This document shows positions 15,354-23,630 of a DNA stretch of 37,119 bases, in pieces. How positions within the stretch are numbered: position 1 is the first letter of the stretch; each line of letters begins with the position of its first letter. The notes beneath the pieces were generated by a model. The model saw only the letters and a list, made by a program, of their open reading frames with translations. It was not told the origin of the DNA and ran no database searches. The DNA comes from Bacteroidales bacterium (GTDB lineage: Bacteria; Bacteroidota; Bacteroidia; Bacteroidales; UBA932): assembly GCA_015060205.1 (NCBI GenBank), contig SUYY01000026.1, forward strand, positions 1-37,119, given 5' to 3'. A program made the position numbers and the translations under genes.

Positions 15354-15659
15354 TCAATCATCAAGACCGAGTTCGACCAACGCCTCCTCACTCATTCTGC
15401 TTTTGTCCCATACAGGCTCAAAAACCAGGTCCACGGTCACCTCCACCACTCCTGGAACATCGGCGACAGCCTCCTTTACCTGAGCCATCACATAATCCGC
15501 CATAGGACAGTTAGGAGCAGTAAGGGTCATCTGTATATAGACCTCATGCTCCTCGTTGACCTTTATCTCGTAAATAAGTCCGAGATCATATACATTCACC
15601 GGAATTTCCGGATCATATACCTGTCTCAGCGCCCTGATTATATCTCTTTCCAAATTCAT
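15354..15659 (-). CDS. sufT: SufT / MIP18-family iron-sulfur assembly factor
   Basis: The 101-residue protein is a single MIP18 (DUF59) domain: RALRQVYDPEIPVNVYDLGLIY at the start and the conserved cysteine in TAPNCPMA. Such proteins help mature or transfer Fe-S clusters. The start ATG overlaps the sufE stop by four bases (ATGA), showing translational coupling and supporting a role in Fe-S assembly. Confidence 0.9.
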   Translation of the reverse strand: MNLERDIIRALRQVYDPEIPVNVYDLGLIYEIKVNEEHEVYIQMTLTAPNCPMADYVMAQVKEAVADVPGVVEVTVDLVFEPVWDKSRMSEEALVELGLDD

Positions 15660-16066
15660 ATTACACTACCTGCTACTTCACGTATTTTCGATATCATCGA
15701 CACAAGTCCATTTGCCCTGGTCGGTGAAAGATTTTCCTTAAGACCAATCTTCTCTACTACCGAAAAATCGGAAGAGAGAATCTCCTGAGGAGTCCTTCCT
15801 GAATACAGACTGATAAGCAGGGATATTATTCCCTTTGTGATGATGGCATCACTATCAGCATTAAAGAATATTCTGCCCTCCTCTACCCTGTAATCGAGCC
15901 ATACTCTCGACTGACATCCTTTGATAAGTCTGTCATCAGTCTTGGCATCTTCCGGATAATCCTTCAAAGCCTTACCCAATTCTATCAGATATTCATATTT
16001 GTCCAGCCATTCCTCATACATCGAAAACTCTTCGATAATGGCATTTTCAGCATCCGTAAGTTTCAT
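15656..16066 (-). CDS. sufE: SufE, sulfur acceptor for cysteine desulfurase
   Basis: The 136-residue protein accepts persulfide sulfur from SufS and passes it on for Fe-S cluster assembly in the cytoplasm. The active cysteine is in KGCQSRVW, with the usual GIISLLISLYSGRTPQEI helix after it. Length is typical. It lies between sufS and sufT in the same direction, separated from sufS by 107 bases of repeats. Confidence 0.95.
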   Translation of the reverse strand: MKLTDAENAIIEEFSMYEEWLDKYEYLIELGKALKDYPEDAKTDDRLIKGCQSRVWLDYRVEEGRIFFNADSDAIITKGIISLLISLYSGRTPQEILSSDFSVVEKIGLKENLSPTRANGLVSMISKIREVAGSVI

Positions 16067-16083
16067 ACTCTATATTTCAAGCA

Positions 16084-16150
16084 ACAACGTCATTATTTAA
16101 AGTACAACGTCAATATTTAAAGTACAACGTCATTATTTCAAGCAACAACG
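16084..16150. repeat. 20-bp tandem repeat between sufE and sufS
   Basis: The unit ACAACGTCATTATTTAAAGT starts at 16084, recurs at 16104 with one change and at 16124 with changes at the end. A fourth partial copy at 16145 runs into a different hairpin repeat. All the DNA between sufE and sufS is therefore repetitive. Confidence 0.8.
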
Positions 16151-16173
16151 TCATTCCCGACCTGATCGGGAAT
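16151..16173. repeat. Short hairpin repeat abutting the sufS stop codon
   Basis: ATTCCCGA and TCGGGAAT form an 8-bp stem around five bases. The hairpin lies directly against the sufS stop codon (16174-16176). There is no T-run, so this is a dispersed palindrome rather than a standard terminator. Confidence 0.7.
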
Positions 16174-17403
16174 CTAAACCAACATATCTATAGCCCTGTT
16201 CAGACATTTCACAAAATATTCAGCCTCCTCCATTGTATTATACGGGGCAAGCGAAACCCTCAGCATTCCGGTAACTCCAAACCTGTCCATCAGAGGCTCA
16301 GCACACATCTGACCGGATCTGACTGCTATACCCATCTTATCCAATATCAAAGCAAGATCCTCATGGTGAACAGAGTCTACCTTAAACGAAAATAGAGGTA
16401 TTTTCTCATCATTTGTTCCACGAGGAACACCATACAATGTAATTCTCGGATCAGAAACAAAATAACCGAGAAGATAATCTCTAATTTGATTTAAATTCTG
16501 TTCTAACTCTTTATCATTCAATAACTTAACCGTATCAATAGCCGGTTTTAAAGTAGGTATTGACGAGAAGTTCTGAGTTCCTGCTTCAAATTTCATAGGA
16601 AGCGGAGCATATGAAGTATGTGCGAAACTTACATTTCCCACCATCTCTCCCCCTCCCATATACGGAGGCATCATGTCAAGATATTTCTTCTTGCCGTAAA
16701 GCACTCCGGTCCCTGTGGCCGCATACATCTTATGCCCGGAAAATGCATAGAAATCACAATCCATATCCTGGACATCCACCCTGCTGTGCACAATTCCCTG
16801 AGCACCGTCCACAAGCACAGGAACTCCCTTCGAATGACATATGCTTATCACCTCCTTGACCGGATTCACTATGCCTAAAACATTTGAAATATGGGTCAAT
16901 GCAAGTATACGGGTCCTGTCTGTAATAAGTTCCTCAAGAGCATCTACGACAAGATGTCCATGATCGTCTACCGGAAGAACCTTCAGAGAAGCACCCTTGC
17001 GCAAGCACATCATCTGCCATGGAACAATATTGGAATGATGTTCTGCTTCAGTCACAATAACTTCGTCATCTTCACCTACAAAAGCCTCCCCAAATGAAAA
17101 TGCCACCAGATTTATGGATGCCGTTGCACCTGAAGTGAATATGATTTCCTCCCTTCTTCCGGCATTAATAAATTCCCTTACAACATCACGTGTCTGCTCA
17201 TATTCAGTTGTAGCCTCGTCCGCCAGACAATGAACCGCACGATGAATATTGGCATTTGAATATGAACTTATCCTGGTCCAGAGATCGACTACCGACTGTG
17301 GCCTCTGACTGGTCGCGGCATTGTCAAAATAGACAAGATTCTTCCCGTGCACCTTTCTTGAAAGCACAGGAAACATTTGACGTATCTGAGTGAGTTCCGA
17401 CAT
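16174..17403 (-). CDS. sufS: SufS cysteine desulfurase
   Basis: This PLP-dependent class V aminotransferase-fold enzyme removes sulfur from cysteine for Fe-S cluster assembly. Visible features are YFDNAATSQRP, the EAEHHSN histidine block, the PLP lysine in FSGHKMYAATGTG (Lys225), and the active cysteine in RSGQMCAEPLM (Cys367). The start is taken at MSELTQ (409 residues). An ATG six codons earlier would leave only about 11 bases of leader after the predicted promoter. It heads the minus-strand run sufS-sufE-sufT-folK-glyS. sufB, sufC and sufD are not in this window. Codons for VPRGT coincide with a 15/16 parS-like palindrome. Confidence 0.96.
   Translation of the reverse strand: MSELTQIRQMFPVLSRKVHGKNLVYFDNAATSQRPQSVVDLWTRISSYSNANIHRAVHCLADEATTEYEQTRDVVREFINAGRREEIIFTSGATASINLVAFSFGEAFVGEDDEVIVTEAEHHSNIVPWQMMCLRKGASLKVLPVDDHGHLVVDALEELITDRTRILALTHISNVLGIVNPVKEVISICHSKGVPVLVDGAQGIVHSRVDVQDMDCDFYAFSGHKMYAATGTGVLYGKKKYLDMMPPYMGGGEMVGNVSFAHTSYAPLPMKFEAGTQNFSSIPTLKPAIDTVKLLNDKELEQNLNQIRDYLLGYFVSDPRITLYGVPRGTNDEKIPLFSFKVDSVHHEDLALILDKMGIAVRSGQMCAEPLMDRFGVTGMLRVSLAPYNTMEEAEYFVKCLNRAIDMLV
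16414..16429. promoter_or_regulatory. parS-like site (15/16) inside sufS
   Basis: TGTTCCACGAGGAACA differs from the ParB-binding palindrome TGTTCCACGTGGAACA at one central position. It lies in coding DNA for the residues GVPRGT of SufS. Its significance rests on the two other sites within 2.4 kb. Confidence 0.5.
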
Positions 17404-17437
17404 AATCATACACGCGCGCATACACGCAATAAGCCTG

Positions 17438-17445
17438 CAAATTTA
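17438..17445 (-). promoter_or_regulatory. -7 box of the suf operon
   Basis: The minus strand reads TAAATTTG, a full consensus match, placing the transcript start near 17432 and leaving about 30 bases before the chosen sufS ATG. It is back-to-back with the ruvA promoter. Confidence 0.6.
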
Positions 17446-17479
17446 GCAAAAACTATCTTTCTTTTACAGTATTTTATCA

Positions 17480-17487
17480 TAATTTTG
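17480..17487 (+). promoter_or_regulatory. -7 box of ruvA
   Basis: TAATTTTG is a full TAnnTTTG match, about 45 bases before the ruvA ATG. A TTTC at 17458-17461, 18 bases upstream, could be the -33 element. Confidence 0.6.
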
Positions 17488-17532
17488 CAGAGGAATGGGA
17501 TATGAGAAACAATTGGAAATAAATTAAACAAT

Positions 17533-18120
17533 ATGATAGACTACATCAAAGGTCAGTTGACAGAAATCAACCCTACAGAAGCGATTGTAGAGACCTCAGG
17601 AATAGGTTATAGAATTCTTATATCACTTCAGACTTACGAGGGTCTGAATGGAAGGAATGATGTAAAGATCTATATCCACCATTACATCAGAGAGGATGAA
17701 GAACTGTACTACGGGTTCGCCTCAAAGGACGAAAGAGAACTATTCCGACTTCTTATAAGCGTATCAGGAATAGGAGCATCTACTGCACGGATGATGCTTT
17801 CTTCCCTTACATCAGATGAAATAAGAAACGCCATCATCGCTGAAGACATAAACAAGATAAAAAGCATAAAGGGAATAGGACTCAAGAGTGCTCAGAGGCT
17901 CATTCTTGAACTTAAAGACAAGGTGATAAAGGGAGGTGGCAGTGAATCTTCGGTATTGTTCAGTTCTACATCTAATGCAGCAACCGAAGAGGCTGTCACA
18001 GCATTGGTGATGCTTGGATTCACAAAAGCAAACGTCACAAAGGCTGTGAATGCAGTTCTAAAAGAAAAGCCGGAGGCAAGTCTGGAAGAAATAATCAAAC
18101 TATCCTTGAAAAGGCTTTAA
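17533..18120 (+). CDS. ruvA: Holliday junction DNA helicase subunit RuvA
   Basis: The 195-residue protein binds four-way DNA junctions and loads the RuvB motor for branch migration in recombination repair. It shows the OB-fold start MIDYIKGQL, two helix-hairpin-helix units (LLISVSGIGASTARMML and IKSIKGIGLKSAQRLI) and the C-terminal RuvB-contacting domain (EEAVTALVMLGF). Length is normal. It is transcribed alone and converges on mnmG. ruvB is also in this window, about 8 kb away and on the other strand, so the two are not an operon. Confidence 0.96.
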   Translation: MIDYIKGQLTEINPTEAIVETSGIGYRILISLQTYEGLNGRNDVKIYIHHYIREDEELYYGFASKDERELFRLLISVSGIGASTARMMLSSLTSDEIRNAIIAEDINKIKSIKGIGLKSAQRLILELKDKVIKGGGSESSVLFSSTSNAATEEAVTALVMLGFTKANVTKAVNAVLKEKPEASLEEIIKLSLKRL

Positions 18121-18182
18121 TACCCTCAAACAGATTATCGCGTCGATAGCGCTTCTCAGGATAACGGCGAGAATCAATAACA

Positions 18183-18210
18183 AAAAAGTGTTCCACGTGG
18201 AACACTTTTT
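18183..18210. promoter_or_regulatory. Perfect parS site within a 28-bp palindromic terminator
   Basis: Positions 18189-18204 read TGTTCCACGTGGAACA, an exact match to the consensus parS site bound by the chromosome-partition protein ParB. The palindrome extends to 28 bp by flanking G/C and five A/T pairs. As RNA it would form a 12-bp stem with a 4-base loop followed by Us in both directions, so it also looks like a bidirectional intrinsic terminator between convergent ruvA and mnmG. Confidence 0.8.
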
Positions 18211-18213
18211 ATA

Positions 18214-20313
18214 TTATCTACCGAAGTAAACTAACAGCACAGATATATCTGCCGGAGATATTCCGGAAATTCTGGATGCCTGAGCAATAGTACGCGGAGA
18301 ATATTTTTTAAGTTTCTGACGACATTCTATAGACAGACTCTCTACCCTATCGAAATCGAAATCTTCAGGTATAACGAGATTCTCAAGTCTCATTATCTTA
18401 TCTGCCATCTGCTGCTCACGCTGAATATAACCTTTATACTTGATGGAAATTTCTGAAGAATCAAGAATTTCTCTCTTATATATATTTTCTATCAAACTAT
18501 CGAAATAATCTGCATCCAATGATGAAACCGGATATTCAGTATTAAACTGGAGCACATGAAAGGCATCAAGAATTGACACACTCTCATATGATATATCTGA
18601 AATATTCTGATTAAGATCAGATCTCTTACCAAAAGAAATGAGTTCAGAATATCTTTTATCTGTCAATGCAGATAATGGAGAAGTGAATTCCTGCTCGATA
18701 TCTATATCCGCTTTATAAAAAGTTCCACGTGGAACAATATTAAATAAATCAGAGAGTTTAACCTGAGGTCTTGATATGAGCGCAGACAACCTTGTACGGG
18801 AAGAAACAGAAGATGTAGAAACTGACACGAGATAAGGATTTACGACATCAGGCTTGACTGAAGTTTCCTCAAAGAAATCATTGAACCTGGAAACAGAATC
18901 ATATTTTCTTAACGTGTAATCGTATCTGAACTTATCGGCAAGACCAATATTGTAAGACGATTCCGTAAGTCTTAAATCAGCATTATCCTGTCTGAGAAGT
19001 ATTCTATATTCAGCCCTGGAAGTAAACATCCTGTAAGGTTCATCTACACCCTTTGTAATCAGATCATCTATCAGAACTCCAATATAAGCCTGATCTCTCT
19101 TAAGAACAAAAGGATCCTTTTCTGAAACTTTAAGATGTGCATTGATACCAGCCATCAATCCTTGTGCGGCGGCCTCCTCATAACCGGTGGTACCATTAAC
19201 CTGACCGGCTAGGAAAAGACCATCGATATTCTTCAGTTCAAGTGTAGGCTTGAGTTGGGTAGGATCGAAATAATCATACTCCACAGCATAAGCAGGTCTA
19301 TATACCTTCGCATTCTCAAGACCCTTGATCGCATGAAGAGCATCCATCTGGACATCCAGAGGAAGTGAAGATGAAAATCCCTGCAGATAATATTCATTTG
19401 TTCCCCTACCCTCCGGCTCAAGGAAAAGTTGATGCTCGGTCTTTCCTGCAAAAGTTCTTAACTTATCTTCAATACTAGGACAGTAGCGGGGACCTATTCC
19501 GGTAATGAGACCGGAGAATAAAGGAGAATCAGCAAAGCCGCTTCGCAATATATCATGCACCTTCTCATTGGTATGGACTATAAAGCAAGGCATCTGAGGA
19601 GTTCCGTTCTGAGCAGTGGAGAGATAAGGTAGATAAGAGAACTTATCTGGATCCTGATCACCCCACTGATGAATCATTCCGGACGTGTCCACTGAAGAAA
19701 TATCAATTCGAGGAGGAGTACCTGTCTTCATTCTCGCAGTTGCAACTCCCATCGAAACTAGTTGGGAAGTAAGACCATGAGATGGCAATTCTCCTATGCG
19801 GCCTCCCTCGAACATCGTGCTTCCGATGAACATCCTTCCGTCAAGGAAGGTTCCGGCTGTAAGAATAACTGTCTGAGAATTGAATATTGCTCCTGTAGTC
19901 GTACAAACGCCCGTAATTTTTGAACCAGAGAAAAGAAAAGAGGTTACAGTATCTTGGTAAATGTCTAATTTACAGGCACTTTCGAGTATTTTTCTCCAAT
20001 ATAAGGAAAACTGAATTTTATCACACTGCGCACGAGGACTCCACATGGCAGGACCTTTGGATCTGTTGAGCATCCTGAACTGAAGTGTAGAAGCATCAGT
20101 AATTATGCCGGAATAACCGCCTAAAGCATCTATCTCTCTGATAATCTGACCTTTAGCAATTCCTCCGATGGCAGGATTACACGACATCTGAGCAAACTTG
20201 TTCATATCCATGGATATAAGAAGAACGCTCGATCCCATACGGGAAGCAGCCATTGCAGCCTCACAACCGGCATGACCACCTCCAACAACAATTACATCAT
20301 AAACCTTCTGCAT
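18214..20313 (-). CDS. mnmG: MnmG (GidA), tRNA uridine-34 5-carboxymethylaminomethyl modification enzyme
   Basis: This FAD enzyme works with MnmE to modify the wobble uridine of several tRNAs. Signatures are the FAD loop [14 protein letters not shown] (8-20), [12 protein letters not shown] (44-55), [18 protein letters not shown] (377-385) and the C-terminal [11 protein letters not shown] and [19 protein letters not shown]. At 699 residues it is longer than the usual ~620-630. The extra length lies at about 523-615, between the RPQVKL strand and the IKYKGYI helix. That segment is rich in Ser, Asp and Tyr, and DNA coding for VPRGT near its start forms a parS-like palindrome. The gene follows ybeY by four bases. 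All catalytic blocks are intact. Confidence 0.96.
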   Translation of the reverse strand: MQKVYDVIVVGGGHAGCEAAMAASRMGSSVLLISMDMNKFAQMSCNPAIGGIAKGQIIREIDALGGYSGIITDASTLQFRMLNRSKGPAMWSPRAQCDKIQFSLYWRKILESACKLDIYQDTVTSFLFSGSKITGVCTTTGAIFNSQTVILTAGTFLDGRMFIGSTMFEGGRIGELPSHGLTSQLVSMGVATARMKTGTPPRIDISSVDTSGMIHQWGDQDPDKFSYLPYLSTAQNGTPQMPCFIVHTNEKVHDILRSGFADSPLFSGLITGIGPRYCPSIEDKLRTFAGKTEHQLFLEPEGRGTNEYYLQGFSSSLPLDVQMDALHAIKGLENAKVYRPAYAVEYDYFDPTQLKPTLELKNIDGLFLAGQVNGTTGYEEAAAQGLMAGINAHLKVSEKDPFVLKRDQAYIGVLIDDLITKGVDEPYRMFTSRAEYRILLRQDNADLRLTESSYNIGLADKFRYDYTLRKYDSVSRFNDFFEETSVKPDVVNPYLVSVSTSSVSSRTRLSALISRPQVKLSDLFNIVPRGTFYKADIDIEQEFTSPLSALTDKRYSELISFGKRSDLNQNISDISYESVSILDAFHVLQFNTEYPVSSLDADYFDSLIENIYKREILDSSEISIKYKGYIQREQQMADKIMRLENLVIPEDFDFDRVESLSIECRQKLKKYSPRTIAQASRISGISPADISVLLVYFGR
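18721..18736. promoter_or_regulatory. parS-like site (15/16) inside mnmG
   Basis: AGTTCCACGTGGAACA matches the parS consensus except for the first base. The inner 14 bases are a perfect palindrome. It lies 517 bases from the perfect site and within codons 526-531 of mnmG. Confidence 0.6.
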
Positions 20314-20317
20314 AAAT

Positions 20318-20737
20318 CTACAAGAGTTCTCTTAGAGAAAGATAATAATTCTCCTTACTTCTCATTTCTGCAATATCGTCCTCACTATGATCGTCATAAC
20401 CTATGAGATGAAGAATACCATGAGCAATGACTCTGTTGAGTTCATCATCGAATTCGGTTCCATACTCGACTGCATTCTCCCTGACACTGTCGACGCTGAT
20501 GAAAAGATCACCGGAGAGTCTGTCACCCTCGCAGTAATCAAAGGTAATGATGTCGGTAAAGTAATCATGCTGAAGATACTGCTGATTGACATCAAGAATA
20601 TAATTATCAGAACAGAATATAATCGAAATATCCCCTATACGCCTGATTTCACTCTCGGCTACGAGTTTCAACCATTTGTTGTTAAGTGTCTTTTTACGAA
20701 AGAGAAAATCCGTATCTTCAAAGTAATAAGAAATCAT
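20318..20737 (-). CDS. ybeY: YbeY endoribonuclease / rRNA maturation factor
   Basis: The 139-residue metal-dependent RNase takes part in 16S rRNA 3'-end maturation and ribosome quality control. The zinc-binding block [12 protein letters not shown] (106-117) is clear. It has one residue more between the second and third ligands than the common HGxLHLxGYDH, as also happens in relatives from this phylum. DIITFDY is the other conserved strand. It is the first gene of the ybeY-mnmG operon. Confidence 0.94.
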   Translation of the reverse strand: MISYYFEDTDFLFRKKTLNNKWLKLVAESEIRRIGDISIIFCSDNYILDVNQQYLQHDYFTDIITFDYCEGDRLSGDLFISVDSVRENAVEYGTEFDDELNRVIAHGILHLIGYDDHSEDDIAEMRSKENYYLSLRELL

Positions 20738-20753
20738 CTGCCTAAATTTTCTG

Positions 20754-20784
20754 CAAATCTACAAAATGTATAAAAAGTTTGAAA
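20754..20784 (-). promoter_or_regulatory. Promoter of ybeY-mnmG
   Basis: The minus strand has TAGATTTG (20761-20754), a full -7 match, and TTTC (20784-20781) exactly 19 bases upstream as a -33 element. The leader to the ybeY ATG would be only about 10 bases. Confidence 0.6.
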
Positions 20785-20808
20785 TAAAAAATATAATTTA
20801 TAACTTTA
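20778..20808 (+). promoter_or_regulatory. Promoter of tonB
   Basis: TTTG at 20778-20781, a 19-base spacer and TAACTTTA at 20801-20808 fit the Bacteroidetes promoter (seven of eight in the -7 box). It favours a tonB start at 20844 over the upstream in-frame ATG at 20766, which lies before the promoter. Confidence 0.7.
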
Positions 20809-20843
20809 CAGCCCAAACTGGAATAAAAAACAAAACTAAAGAT

Positions 20844-21533
20844 ATGGAAATCAAAAAGTCGGAAAAAGCAAACTTGGAAAACAAGAAATTGCTATTTGTA
20901 GAGATTGGACTTATTATTTCTCTCCTCATCACCTACATCGCCTTCGAGTGGACAACCAAAGAGACAAACACTGCAGTTCTCGAAGACAACACTGAGATTC
21001 TCGTTGAAGAAGAAATCATTTCTACCAACATGGAAACTCCGCCACCGCCACCGGCAGCACCGAAGATTCCAGTACTTTCAGACCAGATCGACATCGTTGA
21101 TGATGAAATCGAACTTGAAGACGATATGTTCATGAACCTTGAAGATGACGCATCACTCGGAGTTGAGATCATGGACTATGTAGAAGTGGAAGAGGAAGTT
21201 GTGGAAGAGGAAGCGATTCCATTCCAACTCGTGGAGGAAAAACCTTCTTTCCAGGGTGGAGACGCAAATCAGTTCTCGAAGTGGGTGAACTCAAGACTTG
21301 TTTATCCTGAAATCGCAAAGGAAAATGGAGTACAGGGTCGTGTTACCCTTCAGTTCACTGTAGAGAAAGACGGATCCGTGACAAAAGTAAGAGTACTTCG
21401 TGGTGTTGACCCATCACTTGACAAGGAGGCTGTCAGAGTGGTTTCCATGTCACCTAAATGGAAACCAGGAAAACAGAGAGACCGTGCAGTTCCTGTAACA
21501 TACACCTTCCCTGTGATATTCCAACTTAGATAA
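20844..21533 (+). CDS. TonB-family energy transducer
   Basis: The 229-residue protein couples inner-membrane proton motive force to outer-membrane TonB-dependent transporters. It has a Lys-rich cytoplasmic start, one transmembrane helix (LLFVEIGLIISLLITYIAF), a very short proline stretch (PPPPPAAPKIP), an unusually acidic Glu/Asp-rich spacer, and a C-terminal TonB domain (YPEIAKENGVQGRVTLQFTV, then VPVTYTFPVIFQLR). The spacer is acidic rather than Lys/Pro-rich as in E. coli TonB, which is common in Bacteroidetes. No exbB/exbD is next to it. Bacteria of this group carry several paralogues, so no numbered symbol is given. Confidence 0.9.
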   Translation: MEIKKSEKANLENKKLLFVEIGLIISLLITYIAFEWTTKETNTAVLEDNTEILVEEEIISTNMETPPPPPAAPKIPVLSDQIDIVDDEIELEDDMFMNLEDDASLGVEIMDYVEVEEEVVEEEAIPFQLVEEKPSFQGGDANQFSKWVNSRLVYPEIAKENGVQGRVTLQFTVEKDGSVTKVRVLRGVDPSLDKEAVRVVSMSPKWKPGKQRDRAVPVTYTFPVIFQLR

Positions 21534-21553
21534 CATAACCCAAATATCATAAT

Positions 21554-21594
21554 TAAGGCCGACCAAAAACACCATTTGATCGGTCTTATTTTTT
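21554..21594 (+). terminator. Terminator-like hairpin between tonB and hflX
   Basis: TAAGGCCGACC and GATCGGTCTTA form an 11-bp stem with two G-T pairs around a 13-base loop, followed by a run of six Ts. It ends six bases before the hflX ATG, so any transcript of hflX from upstream must pass through it. Confidence 0.7.
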
Positions 21595-21599
21595 AAGAA

Positions 21600-22790
21600 A
21601 TGGCAAAAATTACAGTAGAACAACATAATGAAAAGGCTGTATTCGTCGGAGTCATAAAGCAGGGCGATGACGAAAGACAGATAATGGAATATCTTGATGA
21701 ACTTGAGTTTCTTGCAGAGACTGCAGGAGCAATAGGAGTAAAGAAATTCATTCAGAAGGTAGACAGACCAGACTCAAGGACATATATCAGAAGCGGAAAA
21801 CTACAGGAAATACGCCAGTACTGCGAAGAAAACGAGATTGAGGTAGTTATATTCGACGACGAACTCTCCCCTACCCAGTTGAGAAACATAGAGAGAGAAC
21901 TCAACATCAGGATACTCGACAGAACAAATCTCATACTTGATATATTTGCGCAGAGAGCGAAGACAGCATATGCGAAAATGCAGGTAGAACTTGCTCAGTA
22001 TCAATATCTTCTGCCTCGACTTACGAGAATGTGGACGCACTTGGAGAGACAGAAGGGTGGTATCGGTATGCGCGGTCCAGGTGAGACTCAGATAGAGACT
22101 GACCGCCGAATAATACAGGATAAGATAGCGCGCCTTAAAGAACAACTCAAGAAGGTTGACAAACAGATGGCGTCACAGCGCGGAAACAGGGGTTCTTTAG
22201 TGCGTATTTCGCTTGTAGGATACACAAACGTAGGTAAGAGTACCTTGATGAATCTATTGGCTAAAAGCGACGTATTTGCTGAAAATAAACTGTTCGCCAC
22301 ACTCGACACTACAGTACGCAAGGTTGTCATTGAAAATGTGCCTTTTCTGCTCAGTGATACAGTAGGATTCATCAGGAAACTCCCCCATCAACTGGTAGAG
22401 GCTTTCAAAAGTACTCTTGATGAAGTGCGGGAGGCCGACATACTTATGCATGTGGTGGATATATCTCATCCTAACTTCGAGGACCATATAAGAGTTGTAG
22501 AGGAAACACTCAAGGATATAAAGGCGATAGACAAGCCTATTTTCGTTGTATTCAACAAGATCGATGCATACAGATATGAAGAATACGACGAGTTCTCTCT
22601 TGAGCCTAAAAAGCAGGAAAACTACACTCTTGACGAATTCAAGAACAGTTGGATAGCAAAAGAAAACACTCCTTGCATATTTATATCTGCAAAAGACAAG
22701 ATAGGCATAGACAAACTTCGTGGTGACCTGTACAAGATGGTCGCAGAGATTCATGCCGGGCGCTATCCTTTCGATAACTTCCTATGGTAA
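21600..22790 (+). CDS. hflX: GTPase HflX
   Basis: The 396-residue ribosome-associated GTPase splits or rescues stalled ribosomes under stress. It has the HflX N-terminal domain with the glycine-rich GGIGMRGPGETQIETDRR (153-170), a coiled segment, and the G domain with G1 GYTNVGKS (207-214), G3 DTVGF (253-257) and G4 NKID near 319. Length is typical. The start lies directly behind a terminator-like hairpin with no separate promoter, so expression probably depends on read-through from tonB. It converges on sdhB. Confidence 0.95.
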   Translation: MAKITVEQHNEKAVFVGVIKQGDDERQIMEYLDELEFLAETAGAIGVKKFIQKVDRPDSRTYIRSGKLQEIRQYCEENEIEVVIFDDELSPTQLRNIERELNIRILDRTNLILDIFAQRAKTAYAKMQVELAQYQYLLPRLTRMWTHLERQKGGIGMRGPGETQIETDRRIIQDKIARLKEQLKKVDKQMASQRGNRGSLVRISLVGYTNVGKSTLMNLLAKSDVFAENKLFATLDTTVRKVVIENVPFLLSDTVGFIRKLPHQLVEAFKSTLDEVREADILMHVVDISHPNFEDHIRVVEETLKDIKAIDKPIFVVFNKIDAYRYEEYDEFSLEPKKQENYTLDEFKNSWIAKENTPCIFISAKDKIGIDKLRGDLYKMVAEIHAGRYPFDNFLW

Positions 22791-22791
22791 A

Positions 22792-22824
22792 AAAAATGGT
22801 GGCTTTTTGAAGGCCACCATTTTT
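22792..22824. terminator. Bidirectional intrinsic terminator
   Basis: AAAAATGGTGGC and GCCACCATTTTT form a perfect 12-bp stem with a 9-base loop between convergent hflX and sdhB. The hflX stop codon sits directly at its base. Confidence 0.9.
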
Positions 22825-22845
22825 AAATATATGACTGTGAGTTGA

Positions 22846-23625
22846 TTAGTCAGCAAGTTTCGCTGCGAGGAACTCACGGTTGAGACGAGCGATATGAGAA
22901 ACTGTAATATGCTTAGGGCATTCCATCTCACATGCACGTGTATTGGTACAAGCACCGAATCCGAGTTCGTCCATCTTAGCGACCATTGCCTTAGCACGTT
23001 TAGCACCCTCAACCTTACCCTGTGGAAGAAGTGCGAGTGAACTTACACGTGCTGCAACAAAGAGCATTGCAGAACCGTTCTTACATGTAGCAGCGCAAGC
23101 ACCGCAACCGATACAAGCAGCACCGTCCATGCTTTCCTCTGCCTTCTCATAAGGAATAGGAATAACGTTTCCATCAGGAACTCCACCTGTCCTTACTGAT
23201 ACATATCCTCCTGCCTGGAGAATCTTGTCATAAGCCTGACGGTCTACAACAAGGTCCTTGATTACAGGGAATCCCTTTGCTCTCCAAGGCTCGATAGTGA
23301 TTGTGTCACCATCCTTGAATTTACGCATATGAAGTTGGCATGTCGTAACTTCATCGTCCGGTCCGTGCGCACGGCCGTTGATATAAAGTGAACATGCACC
23401 GCATATACCCTCACGGCAGTCATGATCGAATGAAACAGGACCGCTGCTCTGGCATCCCTTCTCAACTGCTACCGGATCTATACCTTCAGCAATAAGTTGC
23501 TCATTCAGGATATCGAGCATCTCGAGGAAAGAACTATCAGCGGAAATATTCTTGACTTTATAAGTCTCAAAATGTCCTTCTGCCTTGGCGTTTTTCTGAC
23601 GCCATACTTTCAATGTCAAATCCAT
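22846..23625 (-). CDS. sdhB: Succinate dehydrogenase / fumarate reductase iron-sulfur subunit
   Basis: The 259-residue subunit carries electrons between the flavoprotein and the membrane quinone subunit. All three cluster motifs are present: [2Fe-2S] Cys70, 75, 78 and 96 (CREGICGAC), [4Fe-4S] [11 protein letters not shown] (171-181), and [3Fe-4S] Cys226, 232 and 236 with CP at the end. In anaerobic Bacteroidales the complex usually works as fumarate reductase, so frdB is an equally good name. It follows sdhA by 5 bases. Confidence 0.95.
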   Translation of the reverse strand: MDLTLKVWRQKNAKAEGHFETYKVKNISADSSFLEMLDILNEQLIAEGIDPVAVEKGCQSSGPVSFDHDCREGICGACSLYINGRAHGPDDEVTTCQLHMRKFKDGDTITIEPWRAKGFPVIKDLVVDRQAYDKILQAGGYVSVRTGGVPDGNVIPIPYEKAEESMDGAACIGCGACAATCKNGSAMLFVAARVSSLALLPQGKVEGAKRAKAMVAKMDELGFGACTNTRACEMECPKHITVSHIARLNREFLAAKLAD

Positions 23626-23630
23626 GTCAA

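Noticed and set aside
20766..20843. The upstream ATG at 20766 as the tonB start
   Set aside because: It lies before the -33 element of the predicted promoter and adds an unconserved extension in front of the usual Lys-rich start. 20844 fits better.
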